Assembly: GCA_050948865.1 (NCBI GenBank)
Contig: JBMNEQ010000002.1
Location: 1-64,000, forward strand
From: SKGN01 sp050948865
GTDB taxonomy: Bacteria; Bacillota_I; Bacilli_A; RF39; UBA660
DNA length: 64,000 bases
Reading direction: 5' to 3'
In this document: one piece after another, positions 1 to 9,173 of the stretch
Numbering within the stretch: position 1 is the first letter of the stretch
How the letters are laid out: every line of letters begins with the position of its first letter
Notes under the pieces: generated by a model
The model's input: only the letters and a program-made list of their open reading frames with translations
The model's database searches: none
Told to the model about the DNA's origin: nothing
Position numbers and translations under genes: made by a program

Positions 1-38
1 TAACAATCGTTTTACAAAAATGATTGTTAATTATTTTT
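1..38 (+). terminator. Possible terminator of a gene left of the window
   Basis: An 8-bp inverted repeat (1-8 with 22-29) is followed by a T-rich run. It would end transcription from a gene beyond the left edge. The flank is cut off, so this is tentative. Confidence 0.4.
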
Positions 39-74
39 AAAAAAGTTATACTAAATATAAAGGATGGTGATTTA

Positions 75-785
75 ATGCGAGATAAATATAAAAATAGTGC
101 TTATAATTTAAGTCAACAAAAAAAAGAAAGACTAAAAGTTAAAAGAAGAAAGAAAATTGCGGAAAATTTAACTGCGGGTGCTTTGCTTGTTGCCATGTCT
201 GTTGGGGGAGCGTATTTAGCTTTAGAAGCTTGGGATAAGGAAAGTGAAATAAGGGCTGAACAAACTGAAGAATATCGTCGAAGGATAGAAATGTCTAATC
301 TAGATTTTGAAAAGCTCGCTATTGAATATCGGGAAAGCTTTTATAGTCCAGAAACTATTCTTGAATTAAAACAATCGATTATTAATGAATATGATAAATT
401 ACTTAATGAATATATTGATAATTATGCTTTAATTCATGGACAAAAACCTGAAGCATCAAAAGAAAAACTACATGAAATAGTAATGGCAGCAGATGAATTT
501 AAACAAGAGTATAAAGAAGAAAGAAATTATGAAGAATATTCTGAAGAAGAAAGATTAGTAGAAGCTAGTTCTTTATATAATGCTAAACGAAGTATTTTAG
601 AAAAACAAAAAGAAGAGTATGAGATTAAAAGTGGTTATTATGAAAATAACCTTAAGGAAAGAGAAAAAGCAGAAGAGGAGATAAGGAACATTAATTTTAA
701 ACTTAATGATCTTAGTGAGGCTAATAAAGTAATAATGGATAGACATATTACTTTACAAATACAAAAAGAAGGGAAAGAAAGGTAG
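75..785 (+). CDS. Hypothetical coiled-coil membrane protein
   Basis: Family not recognised. The protein has 236 residues when started at the ATG at 75, which has a purine-rich ribosome site (AGGATGGTGA, 61-70); an in-frame ATG at 24 has no such site. A very basic N-terminus (residues 1-30, with a KRRKK cluster) precedes one hydrophobic segment (about 31-50). The remainder is long, Glu/Lys-rich and helical, probably coiled coil. The basic-inside rule predicts a short cytoplasmic tail and an external helical domain. It lies 8 bp before the next small gene, so the two are probably co-transcribed. No function can be assigned. Confidence 0.6.
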   Translation: MRDKYKNSAYNLSQQKKERLKVKRRKKIAENLTAGALLVAMSVGGAYLALEAWDKESEIRAEQTEEYRRRIEMSNLDFEKLAIEYRESFYSPETILELKQSIINEYDKLLNEYIDNYALIHGQKPEASKEKLHEIVMAADEFKQEYKEERNYEEYSEEERLVEASSLYNAKRSILEKQKEEYEIKSGYYENNLKEREKAEEEIRNINFKLNDLSEANKVIMDRHITLQIQKEGKER

Positions 786-793
786 AAAAGGCA

Positions 794-1027
794 ATGGAAA
801 CTTTAAACAAAGGTGAATTAATTACTTTAGAAAATGATATTGATTATTATGTGGTGGAAATTATTGAACAAGAAGGAGACCGTTATTTATATTTAGTTAA
901 TGATGAAAGAGCTGAAGTTGTAATAGGAAAAGAAATCATTGATGGTGATAATATTATTGTAGAAACAATTGATGATAGGGAAAAAATGAGGGAAATAACT
1001 AAATTAGTATTAGAAAAAGTAGAATAA
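794..1027 (+). CDS. Small hypothetical protein, DUF1292-like
   Basis: This 77-residue acidic protein looks rich in beta strand and ends in a short helix. Its alternating hydrophobic pattern (ITLENDIDYYVVEII, then YLYLVND) resembles small DUF1292-type proteins such as the one at 63283-63543, but the match is only by eye. It follows the coiled-coil gene by 8 bp and is followed by a double-hairpin terminator, so the pair forms a short transcription unit. Function unknown. Confidence 0.5.
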   Translation: METLNKGELITLENDIDYYVVEIIEQEGDRYLYLVNDERAEVVIGKEIIDGDNIIVETIDDREKMREITKLVLEKVE

Positions 1028-1073
1028 TTTTTAAAAAGTGAATAATAATTTTAATACTGCATATTATAGTAAT

Positions 1074-1150
1074 GCCAAGCGAGATTATTCGCTTGGCAGA
1101 AGAGCCCTAGGAGTTTTATCCTAGGGCTCTATTTATTTTTTTTTCTTTTT
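1074..1150 (+). terminator. Tandem hairpins ending in an intrinsic terminator
   Basis: The first hairpin pairs 1074-1082 with about 1089-1097. The second is a 12-bp perfect stem (1101-1112 with 1119-1130) followed by a long T-rich tract (1131-1150). The second is a textbook rho-independent terminator for the unit 75-1027; the role of the first is unknown. Confidence 0.85.
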
Positions 1151-1152
1151 GG

Positions 1153-1158
1153 TATAAT
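1153..1158 (+). promoter_or_regulatory. -10 box for the antitoxin-fic unit
   Basis: TATAAT preceded by TTGG, directly after the terminator T-tract and 19 nt before the antitoxin GTG start. The -35 region is only T-rich. The same T-run-TGG-TATAAT arrangement occurs at 27643-27656. Confidence 0.55.
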
Positions 1159-1176
1159 AAATTGTAGGTGATTAAA

Positions 1177-1347
1177 GTGAAAGAAAAGGAAAAACAAAAG
1201 AAATGGGGGATAGCTGTTTCTTTAGCCAAGGTAGATAAATTAAAGCCTTCTAAAGAAATGATATTTCTAATAAAAAAAGAGATAAATGGGGAAATCAGTA
1301 AAACAACTATTTTAAAAAATTTAAAAAGGAAATATCAGGATAATTAA
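1177..1347 (+). CDS. VbhA-like antitoxin of the Fic toxin
   Basis: A 56-residue protein starting at GTG with a Shine-Dalgarno (TAGGTGA, 1165-1171). It ends 1 nt before the Fic start, the usual antitoxin-toxin arrangement. Its core (KWGIAVSLAKVDKLKPSKE, then a helix with INGEIS and a final LKNLKRKY) follows the pattern of Bartonella VbhA, in which an N-terminal helix inserts into the Fic active site and blocks ATP binding. The inhibitory motif (S/T)xxxE(G/N) is altered: the Glu position reads Asp (AKVDK) and the Ser is shifted by one. The same pattern occurs fused to the Fic protein at 57405-58256, which strengthens the call. Role inferred from context and by-eye similarity. Confidence 0.7.
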   Translation: MKEKEKQKKWGIAVSLAKVDKLKPSKEMIFLIKKEINGEISKTTILKNLKRKYQDN

Positions 1348-1348
1348 T

Positions 1349-1987
1349 ATGAGAGATATTTATTATGATGATGATAATCAAGTATTGAAAAATAAATTAG
1401 GTATTACTAATGAAGAAAGATTAAATAAAGCTCAAGCTGATTTTACTATTTTAAGAACTAAAGAATTACTTGATAATGATAGTATTGGAATCGATGAAAA
1501 TTCATTACGTTTTATTCATTATCATATGTTTCAAGATTTATTTGATTGGGCAGGTTGTTATAGAAAACTCAATATAGAAAAACCAGAACGTGTTCTTAAT
1601 GGATTTTCTATAGAATATGAGGATTATCAAAATATAGATAAAAGAATAAAAGAAATATTTGTTAATGATCAAGAAATAGATTTAAATAGATTTAATGATC
1701 AAGAAAAATTATTATATATCAGTGATTTAATGATTAATATATGGAAATGTCATCCTTTTAGAGATGGTAATACTAGGACTGTTATTATTTTTATTTGTAA
1801 TTATTGTAAGAAAAAGGGATTAGAAATTAAAGATGATTTACTTTTAAATAATTGTGGGTATGTTAGATCTTCTTTAGTAGCAGCTTCATTTTCTCATAAA
1901 GCTTTAGAAAGGGTTCCTAAAAAAGAATATTTATATAGAATAATGGAAGATATGTTAAATGTTAAAAAAGAAATAAAAGTTAAATAA
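1349..1987 (+). CDS. fic: Fic-family protein adenylyltransferase (toxin)
   Basis: Fic enzymes transfer AMP from ATP to a Ser, Thr or Tyr of a target protein; VbhT-type toxins modify type II topoisomerases. The full catalytic motif HPFRDGNTR is at residues 135-143, with His135 as the general base. The upstream part contains the expected DLFDWAGCYRKLNI segment that forms the target-binding flap. At 212 residues it is a stand-alone Fic domain. It begins 1 nt after its VbhA-like antitoxin, so the two form a toxin-antitoxin operon. No DNA-binding or secretion domain is visible, and its target cannot be read from sequence. Confidence 0.9.
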   Translation: MRDIYYDDDNQVLKNKLGITNEERLNKAQADFTILRTKELLDNDSIGIDENSLRFIHYHMFQDLFDWAGCYRKLNIEKPERVLNGFSIEYEDYQNIDKRIKEIFVNDQEIDLNRFNDQEKLLYISDLMINIWKCHPFRDGNTRTVIIFICNYCKKKGLEIKDDLLLNNCGYVRSSLVAASFSHKALERVPKKEYLYRIMEDMLNVKKEIKVK

Positions 1988-2014
1988 TGGTTTTAAAGAG
2001 ATAGAGGAGGATTC

Positions 2015-3532
2015 ATGAGAACTAAATATACAACCTTAAATTTTGTTACATCTTTTTTTCCATGGTTAATTATAGCTGTTATTGGTTTTGTCAAAATAAA
2101 ATTATTTATTCAATATTTTGGTCCTGAAATGAATGGTCTTATTCAATTATCAGGTCAATTATATGCTTATTTATCATTAATGGAATTAGGATTTGGTTCA
2201 GCTATTATATATAGTTTATATAAACCTTTTGTAGATAATGATCAAGAAAAAATTAGTCAACTATTTGTAGGGGCAAAATCTATTTTTAAAAAGATCGGCT
2301 TTTTAATATTTTTAGGAGGTTTTCTTCTTTCAATTATAGTTCCTTTTATTATTACTAATTTACAAATTCCTAGATTATATGTTTTTGCTGTTTTTTTTCT
2401 TTATGCTTGGGATTATTTAAGTATGTATTTTTTATTGCTCCCTTATAAAGTTTTATTACAAGCTGATCAAAAAAAATACAAACTTAATATTATAACTAAT
2501 ACAAGACATTTAATCTTTCGATTAATAGAACTTTTATTAATAATAAATAAAGTTAATTTATTATTAATTATTATAGGAAGTATTACGGCTAATTTGATTT
2601 CTAATTTATTTGTTATAAAAACAGTAAAAAAAGAATATCCTTGGTTAAATAAAAAGGATAAAGCTGATACTTCACCAATGGGAATGACTAAAGATGTTTT
2701 CTTTCATAAGATTAATAGATTAGTCTTTAATCATACCGATAATATTATTTTATCAATAGCTCAAGGTTTAACAACAGTATCAATCTATGGTGCTTATAAT
2801 TATATTATTAGTTATTTAAATCAGATATTAAATTATATTTTTAAAGCTCCACAAGCTAGTATGGGGAATTTACATGCTGATGAAAAAGTAGGTATTAGTA
2901 AAAAAGAAGCTATTTTTAATGAATATTTATCATTATCTTTTTATTTTGCTTTATTGGTAGTTCCACTTTTTATAGTTTCTGTATCTTCATTTATTTCAGT
3001 TTGGATTAATAAAACTTTTGTTTTATCAAGTTTAGCCATAATTTTATTTGGTTTTATTCTTTGGTATGAATTTATTTTAGTTCCTCTTGTAACTACTTTG
3101 GAGGCTAAAGGAGAATATAAAAATATTAAAAAAGCAGATTTTTATTCAGCAATAACTAATCTAGTTTTATCATTTATATTAGTCTTTAAATATGGTATAG
3201 TAGGAGTATTGATAGGGACTGTTGTTAGTTATGCTTTAGTTAGTCATATTTTATATGTAAGATATGTTTATCAAAGTTTTATTGAAAAACCTGTTTTAAT
3301 TTATTATAAAAAATATATAGTGTTTTTAATTAGTTTAATAATAGTAATATTTTCTCAAAATATATTAATTAAAGGATTAAATCTATATAATAATGACAAT
3401 ATTTTTCAATGGTTTTTAGAAACATCTTTTATTGGAAGTATAAGTTTAATAGTAATTACATTTTTATTTTATTTCTTTTATTCTTCTTTTCAGAATTTTA
3501 TAAATAGGGTTTTGTTAAAAAGGGTTAAATGA
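2015..3532 (+). CDS. Wzx-like polysaccharide flippase
   Basis: A 505-residue polytopic membrane protein with about 12-14 hydrophobic helices, a strong ribosome site (AGAGGAGG) and the family start: an N-terminal helix, then the YFGPEMNGLIQL loop and MELGFGSAIIYSLYKP. These are typical of PST/Wzx flippases, which move lipid-linked sugar or polyol-phosphate units across the membrane. It opens a cluster with a cytidylyltransferase, a TagB/TagF-like transferase and an ATP-grasp protein, which fits export of a surface polymer. The substrate is not known. Confidence 0.85.
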   Translation: MRTKYTTLNFVTSFFPWLIIAVIGFVKIKLFIQYFGPEMNGLIQLSGQLYAYLSLMELGFGSAIIYSLYKPFVDNDQEKISQLFVGAKSIFKKIGFLIFLGGFLLSIIVPFIITNLQIPRLYVFAVFFLYAWDYLSMYFLLLPYKVLLQADQKKYKLNIITNTRHLIFRLIELLLIINKVNLLLIIIGSITANLISNLFVIKTVKKEYPWLNKKDKADTSPMGMTKDVFFHKINRLVFNHTDNIILSIAQGLTTVSIYGAYNYIISYLNQILNYIFKAPQASMGNLHADEKVGISKKEAIFNEYLSLSFYFALLVVPLFIVSVSSFISVWINKTFVLSSLAIILFGFILWYEFILVPLVTTLEAKGEYKNIKKADFYSAITNLVLSFILVFKYGIVGVLIGTVVSYALVSHILYVRYVYQSFIEKPVLIYYKKYIVFLISLIIVIFSQNILIKGLNLYNNDNIFQWFLETSFIGSISLIVITFLFYFFYSSFQNFINRVLLKRVK

Positions 3533-3547
3533 TTATGGAGGTTTTGT

Positions 3548-4261
3548 ATGAAAAAAAGTGAAGTAATAGCAATTATATTATGTGGTGGTGTAGGTTCTCG
3601 TTTTAAAAATAATATACCGAAACAACTTATAAAAATTGAGGAAAAACCAATTTTTGAATATACTATTGATAAATTTAATAGAAATATAAATGTAGATAAA
3701 ATTATTCTTGTAATAAATGAAAAATATCAAAATCAATTTCGACCAAAAGATTTATATAAAACTTATTTTAAAATTGGAGATATAGTTGTTGGTGGGAAGA
3801 CGCGAAGGGAAAGTGTTTTAAAGGGCTTAGAGGTAATTTCTAATGAGAAAAGTAAAATTTTAATTCATGATGGAGTTAGGCCTTTTGTTTCAGAAGATAC
3901 TATTAATCGGTGTATAGAAGCATTAGATGAACACGATGCTATTTACCCAGCTGTAAATTCAGCAGATACATTGATAGAAGTAAATGAAAAGCTATTTATT
4001 AGTAATATTCCTAATAGAAAATATATGAGACGTGGACAAACTCCTCAAGGTTTTAAATTTTCAATAATAAAAAAAGCTCATCAATTAGCCTTAAATGATG
4101 TCAATGTGGATGAAGAAATAACTAATGATTGTGGGCTCATAAAACGATATAATCTTTGTGAAATTAAAGTTGTTGAAGGTAATAGGGAAAACTTTAAAAT
4201 AACTTATCCGGGAGATTTAGAATTGTTTAATCAAGTAATTAAAGGCGATAAAAATGAATGA
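3548..4261 (+). CDS. TarI/IspD-family cytidylyltransferase
   Basis: A 237-residue nucleotidyltransferase of the IspD/TarI family, which activates a polyol phosphate or methylerythritol phosphate with CTP. The signature loop CGGVGSRF is near residues 13-20, followed by PKQL, HDGVRPFV (about 107-114), RRGQTPQGF and the C-terminal NFKITYPGDL. Its position between a flippase and a CDP-polyol phosphotransferase-like gene favours a TarI role (CDP-ribitol supply). No TarJ reductase and no other isoprenoid gene are nearby. IspD remains possible. The last 8 nt overlap the next gene, indicating translational coupling. Confidence 0.8.
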   Translation: MKKSEVIAIILCGGVGSRFKNNIPKQLIKIEEKPIFEYTIDKFNRNINVDKIILVINEKYQNQFRPKDLYKTYFKIGDIVVGGKTRRESVLKGLEVISNEKSKILIHDGVRPFVSEDTINRCIEALDEHDAIYPAVNSADTLIEVNEKLFISNIPNRKYMRRGQTPQGFKFSIIKKAHQLALNDVNVDEEITNDCGLIKRYNLCEIKVVEGNRENFKITYPGDLELFNQVIKGDKNE

Positions 4262-5441
4262 ATTTATAAGATTAATTATTGGATTTCCATTATATTATTT
4301 TAGTTTTTTAAGTTTTAGAAAGAAAAATCGTATAATTTTTGGAGCTTGGAATGGGCTTCAATTTTCTGATAATAGTAAATATCTTTTTCAATACATTTTA
4401 AAAGAAAAGCCCGGTTATGATTTAATTTGGTGTGGAAAAAGTTTTTTAAAATTAGACTTACCGTTAAATAAAAGAGTAAAGTTTGTTAAAATAAATTCTT
4501 TTAAAGCTTACTATTTTGCTCTAACTTCTAAATATGCATTTGTAACTCATGGTTATGAAGATATTGTTAATTTTAATGTTTTTGGCAGAGCTAAATTAGT
4601 TCAATTATGGCATGGAATAGGAATTAAAAATGTAGGTGAGTTGGATCAAAATGGGAACAGGTTTATTGGAATGTTAAAAAAGAAGGTCCGATGTTTTATA
4701 AGAAGATATGATTATTTTATTTGTTCTTCTAAATTAAATAAAAAAAGAAATATGAAAGCTTTTGCTTCATATGGAGCTAAAAAAGAAAAGATGATTGAAA
4801 GTGGACAACCCCGAAATGATTTTTTGATAAATCAGAAAGAAAATTTAAAGATTAGAAACGAGATTTTAAAAAGGTATAATATTCCTATTGATTTGAAGAT
4901 AATTACTTATTTACCTACATTTAGAAAAAATAGTGATAAGTATTTTTCTTTTTTAAATTTAGAAGGAGAATTTAAAGATAATTTAATGCAATTTTTAAAA
5001 GGAAATAAATATATAATTTTAGAAAAAAGTCATATTTCCATATCTGATAGTTTTATTCAAGAAGGATGTAATGATAGGATTATTAACTTAAATAATTTTA
5101 AAAATGTAAATACTCAAGAAATTTTATTGATAACGGATTTATTAATTACGGATTATTCGAGTTGTTATATAGATTATCTTTTATTAAATAGACCGATTAT
5201 TCATTATGTCTATGACTATTTAAAATATAAAAAAGAAGAGCAAGGTTTATATTTTAATCTAGATGATATAGCGGGGGGAGTAATTATCGAGGATATTAAC
5301 GAATTACTTAATACAATGAAAGAAGAATTATTAAATCCTCAAAAAGAAAAAGAAAGAAGAAAAAAAATAAAAACATTAATGTTAGAATTTGAAAAGGGTA
5401 ATAGTTGTAAAAAAATTTGTAAAAAGTTAGAAATAGTTTAA
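4254..5441 (+). CDS. CDP-glycerol glycerophosphotransferase-like (TagB/TagF family)
   Basis: These enzymes transfer glycerol- or ribitol-phosphate from a CDP-polyol to a lipid-linked acceptor in teichoic acid synthesis. Family landmarks are visible: VQLWHGIGIKN, CSSKLNKKRN, SGQPRNDFLI, ITYLPTFRKN and LLITDYSSCYIDYLLLNRPI followed by the D-Y-L stretch. At 395 residues it is a single catalytic domain without an added glycosyltransferase. It overlaps the cytidylyltransferase by 8 nt and probably uses its product. A short N-terminal hydrophobic stretch suggests membrane association. Exact polyol unknown. Confidence 0.85.
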   Translation: MNEFIRLIIGFPLYYFSFLSFRKKNRIIFGAWNGLQFSDNSKYLFQYILKEKPGYDLIWCGKSFLKLDLPLNKRVKFVKINSFKAYYFALTSKYAFVTHGYEDIVNFNVFGRAKLVQLWHGIGIKNVGELDQNGNRFIGMLKKKVRCFIRRYDYFICSSKLNKKRNMKAFASYGAKKEKMIESGQPRNDFLINQKENLKIRNEILKRYNIPIDLKIITYLPTFRKNSDKYFSFLNLEGEFKDNLMQFLKGNKYIILEKSHISISDSFIQEGCNDRIINLNNFKNVNTQEILLITDLLITDYSSCYIDYLLLNRPIIHYVYDYLKYKKEEQGLYFNLDDIAGGVIIEDINELLNTMKEELLNPQKEKERRKKIKTLMLEFEKGNSCKKICKKLEIV

Positions 5442-5461
5442 CTTAAAGGTTGGAGAGTAGT

Positions 5462-6499
5462 ATGAAAAGAAGTCTTAATAAAATAATTTTATATTATAAT
5501 TTTAAATTTTTAATAAAGGGTTTTATGAAACCCCACTTTAAAGAAATAATTGAAACAATAAATGAAGTAAGTAAGGAAACTAAACGGTTAAGGTTTATTA
5601 TTTTGTTTGATATGGCTTGGTGTAGAATTATTCATATAACTGATTATTTTGAATATCAGTTATATGAAATGTATAAATTAAACTGGCAACAAAGAAAAAC
5701 AATGTTTACGGAAATTCATAAATGGGCATATGCTAAAAAATATAATGATGTAAATTATCGATATATTTTTAATTATAAAGATGAATTTAATAAAGAATAT
5801 GCTGAATTTATTGGTAGGAAGTGGTTAAGGATTAAAGAAGATTCTAAAAAGGATATTGAAATGTTTATTAAAAATAAAGAATATATAATAGGAAAAAATG
5901 TTTTTGGTGGTGGTGGAAAACAAGTTTTTAAAATAAATTTAAAGGAGTATAAAAATACAGAAGAACTTTTAGATTTCTTTTTTCAAAAGAAAATAAATTT
6001 AATTGAGGAATGTATTGTTCAACATTCAAAATTAAATAAAATGTATCCGGGTTCTGTTAATACTCTTAGGATAGTTACTATTTTAAAAAATAATCGGGTA
6101 AATATTCTTTTCGCTTATTTAAGGGTTGGTAATGGTAATTTTGTTGATAATATGTCTAGTGGGGGAATGCTTGCTCCAATAGACTTAAAAAGTGGTATTA
6201 TTAATAAACCAGCCATGGATTATAAAAAGAATATTTTTAAGAGTCATCCTCAAACTAAAACTATGTTTGTTGGTTTTAAAATTCCTATGTGGAGAGAATG
6301 TTTAGATTTAGTCATTAAAGCAAGTAAAAAGAGTGATAAAGTTTGTTTTGTTGGTTGGGATGTATCTTTAACTAAAAAAGGACCAGTATTAATTGAAGGT
6401 AATTATTACCCTGATAGTTCCTTATATCAATTACCAGCTCATATTCCAGGTAAAATAGGAAAATTACCGGAGTTTAAAACTATCCATAAAAGAAGGTGA
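5462..6499 (+). CDS. Sugar-transfer-associated ATP-grasp protein
   Basis: A 345-residue ATP-grasp protein of the type found beside polysaccharide genes. ATP-binding elements include IIGKNVFGGGGKQVFK, a distal IEECIVQH, and the metal-binding C-terminal part with GWDVSLTKKGPVLIEGN. The family is thought to form amide or ester links on surface sugars, but the reaction is not established. The ATG at 5462 with GGAG upstream is preferred to a TTG at 5450. It closes the polymer cluster and lies 3 nt before polA. Confidence 0.8.
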   Translation: MKRSLNKIILYYNFKFLIKGFMKPHFKEIIETINEVSKETKRLRFIILFDMAWCRIIHITDYFEYQLYEMYKLNWQQRKTMFTEIHKWAYAKKYNDVNYRYIFNYKDEFNKEYAEFIGRKWLRIKEDSKKDIEMFIKNKEYIIGKNVFGGGGKQVFKINLKEYKNTEELLDFFFQKKINLIEECIVQHSKLNKMYPGSVNTLRIVTILKNNRVNILFAYLRVGNGNFVDNMSSGGMLAPIDLKSGIINKPAMDYKKNIFKSHPQTKTMFVGFKIPMWRECLDLVIKASKKSDKVCFVGWDVSLTKKGPVLIEGNYYPDSSLYQLPAHIPGKIGKLPEFKTIHKRR

Positions 6500-6502
6500 A
6501 TT

Positions 6503-9076
6503 ATGAATGATAAAGTAATATTAATTGATGGTAATAATTTTTTATTTCGTAGTTATTATGCGACCGCGTATTCTGGAAATATGATGAAGAATTCTAAGGG
6601 GTTTCCGACGAATGCTTTATTTGGTTTTGTTAATATGTTAAATAAGATTATTGAAGAGGAATCTCCTACCCATATCTTGGTAGCGCTAGATAAGGGTAAA
6701 ACTTTTCGTCATGATCGTTATCCTGATTATAAGGCTGGTCGTCTCGAGATGCCAGAGGAATTAGGTCTTCAGTTTGGGGTCGCTAAAGAACTTTTAACTG
6801 CTATGGGGATTATGTATTATGAAATAGATAATTATGAGGCTGATGACATTATTGGAACCTTTTCTAAGGTCTTTTCTGAAAGGGATGGTTATGATGTTTT
6901 AATTATTAGTAGTGATAAAGATTTATTACAATTAATTAATGAAAAGGTAGTTGTTAAGTTATTAAAAACTAAAGGGCATTTAATGATGAATAAAGAAAAC
7001 TTTATTAAAGAGTATGGGTTTCTTCCTCATAAGATAATTGATTTAAAAGGATTAGAAGGGGATCCTTCTGATAATATTCCTGGAGTTAAAGGAGTAGGAG
7101 AAAAGACAGCTTTTAAATTAATTAAAGAATATAACAGTGTAGAAGGGATATACGCAAATATTGATAATATAAGTGGTAAATTAAAAGATAGATTATTAGA
7201 TAATAAAGATAAGGCTTTTATGAGTAAACAGCTCGCTACGATTTATCAAGAGGTTCCTCTTAGTATTGGTATCAAAGATATTAAATATCAAGGTCCCAAA
7301 AAAGATAAATTAATTTCTTTATTTGAAGAGTTAGAGTTTTATTCTTTTTTAAAAAGAACAGAAAATAGAAAGATATCTAAAGAAGATGTAAAGATAATTA
7401 AAGAATCTGATTCTATAAATATTAAAGGGCCTGTTGGTTTATATTTAGAAATATTAGGTTCAAATTATCATCAAGGAGAAATATTAGGTTTAGGAGTTTA
7501 TAATGAAAAGGAATCCTTTTTTATTCCTCCTTCTTTAATAAAAGAAAAGATTCTTTTATTAAAAGATAATCCTAAATATACTTATGATGTTAAAAAGTTA
7601 TATGTTTCTTTAAAATATTTAGGTATAAATATTGAAGGAATTGAATTTGATACGATGTTAAGTGCTTATTTATTAAATTATAATATAAAAGATGATATAG
7701 CCTATTTAGGTAATACTTTAGGTTATGAGATTCCCTTTTATGAGATTATTTCTAAAAGTAAAGGATTAGATGAAGAAGTAATAGCTAAGTTATGTGTAGA
7801 AAAGGCTAAGTTTATTTATGAAACTAAAAATAAATTTGAAGAAGAATTAATTAAAGAAGAAAGTATGGATTTATATAAGAATATTGAATTTCCTTTAACT
7901 TTTATTTTAGGTGATATGGAATATAAAGGAATAAGAGTAGATAAATCTGTTTTAAAAAATATGGGGGAAGAAATAAAAGTTAAGTTAGAATTATTAACTA
8001 AGGATATTCATAATTATGCAGGTTTAGAGTTTAATATTGCTTCTCCTAAACAATTAGGAGAGGTTCTTTTTACAAAGATGAATCTTAAGTATCCTGGTAA
8101 TGTTAAAAAGGGTTACTCGACTAATAAAGAAGTTTTAAATAAGATTAAAAAAGAGCATCCTATTATTAATAAGGTTTTAGAATTTAGAATGTTATCTAAA
8201 GTATATGGGACGTATATTGAAGGTTTAATTGATTGTATAAAAGATGGTGTTATTCATACTATTTATAATCAAACCTTAACAAGGACCGGTCGTTTATCAT
8301 CAGTGGAACCTAATTTACAAAACATTCCTATTAGAAATGAATATGGACGTTTAGTTCGTAAAGCATTTTTAGCAAGTGAAGGTCATGAATTAATGGCAAG
8401 TGATTATTCTCAAATTGAATTAAGGGTTTTTGCTCATATGTCAAAAGTAGATAATTTAACAGAGGCTTTTAAAGAAGGAATGGATATTCATACTAAGACA
8501 GCAATGGATATTTTTAATGTTTCTTTTAATGAAGTTAACAAAGAAATGAGAAGGCAAGCGAAAGCTGTTAATTTTGGGATTTTATATGGAATTAGTAGTT
8601 TTGGCTTATCAGAAGATTTAGATATTAATATCCAAGAAGCAAAAGCCTTTATTGATAAATATTTAAAAACTTTTCCTGGAATTAAAAAATATATGGATGA
8701 AGTAATAAAAGAGGCTTATGAAAAAGGCTATGTAAAAACTCTAATGAATCGTAAAAGAAAGATTGAGGAGTTATATAATAAGAATTATATGATTAGAAGA
8801 CAAGGGGAAAGAATAGCCTTAAATACACCTATTCAAGGTAGTAGTGCTGATATCTTAAAAAAGGTAATGATTGATATTGATAAAAAGTTTAAAGAATTAA
8901 ATATAAAAAGTAAAATGTTATTGCAAGTTCATGATGAATTAATTTTTGATGTAGTTAATGAAGAAAAAGAAGAGGTAAAAAGGATAGTAAAAGAGATCAT
9001 GGAAAAAGGATATCCTTTAGAGGTTCCTTTAAAAGTCGAGATTGGTTTTGGTAAAGATTGGTATCAAATAAAATAA
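6503..9076 (+). CDS. polA: DNA polymerase I
   Basis: An 857-residue family A polymerase for repair and Okazaki-fragment processing. Residues 1-290 form the 5'-3' exonuclease (aspartate clusters EADD and SSDKD, helix-hairpin-helix GDPSDNIPGVKGVGEKTA near 187-203). The C-terminal half holds the polymerase motifs: A with DYSQIELR (Asp634), the O helix with RRQAKAVNFGILYG, and C with QVHDE (about 808-812). The middle 3'-5' exonuclease domain lacks the usual DxE motif and appears inactive, as in many Gram-positive PolA proteins. It starts 3 nt after the polymer cluster, so it may be read through from it. Confidence 0.97.
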   Translation: MNDKVILIDGNNFLFRSYYATAYSGNMMKNSKGFPTNALFGFVNMLNKIIEEESPTHILVALDKGKTFRHDRYPDYKAGRLEMPEELGLQFGVAKELLTAMGIMYYEIDNYEADDIIGTFSKVFSERDGYDVLIISSDKDLLQLINEKVVVKLLKTKGHLMMNKENFIKEYGFLPHKIIDLKGLEGDPSDNIPGVKGVGEKTAFKLIKEYNSVEGIYANIDNISGKLKDRLLDNKDKAFMSKQLATIYQEVPLSIGIKDIKYQGPKKDKLISLFEELEFYSFLKRTENRKISKEDVKIIKESDSINIKGPVGLYLEILGSNYHQGEILGLGVYNEKESFFIPPSLIKEKILLLKDNPKYTYDVKKLYVSLKYLGINIEGIEFDTMLSAYLLNYNIKDDIAYLGNTLGYEIPFYEIISKSKGLDEEVIAKLCVEKAKFIYETKNKFEEELIKEESMDLYKNIEFPLTFILGDMEYKGIRVDKSVLKNMGEEIKVKLELLTKDIHNYAGLEFNIASPKQLGEVLFTKMNLKYPGNVKKGYSTNKEVLNKIKKEHPIINKVLEFRMLSKVYGTYIEGLIDCIKDGVIHTIYNQTLTRTGRLSSVEPNLQNIPIRNEYGRLVRKAFLASEGHELMASDYSQIELRVFAHMSKVDNLTEAFKEGMDIHTKTAMDIFNVSFNEVNKEMRRQAKAVNFGILYGISSFGLSEDLDINIQEAKAFIDKYLKTFPGIKKYMDEVIKEAYEKGYVKTLMNRKRKIEELYNKNYMIRRQGERIALNTPIQGSSADILKKVMIDIDKKFKELNIKSKMLLQVHDELIFDVVNEEKEEVKRIVKEIMEKGYPLEVPLKVEIGFGKDWYQIK

Positions 9077-9087
9077 ATGGTGACAAT

Positions 9088-9116
9088 GAAATGTCTAATA
9101 ATGACATTTTTTGTTG
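9088..9116 (+). terminator. Weak terminator after polA
   Basis: A 6-bp stem (9090-9095 with 9103-9108) with a T run. It is short and AT-rich, so termination may be partial. Confidence 0.45.
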
Positions 9117-9173
9117 TTATTTTTCCTCCCTTTGTTATTATAAAATTAAAATAATAAAGAAAGAAGGAATAAA

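Noticed and set aside
1074..1130. The two hairpins as a riboswitch or T-box
   Set aside because: They lie between convergent signals at the end of a gene unit, with no conserved aptamer motif; termination explains them.
6503..9076. PolA without proofreading motif as a novel enzyme
   Set aside because: Loss of the DxE proofreading site is common in Gram-positive PolA proteins.
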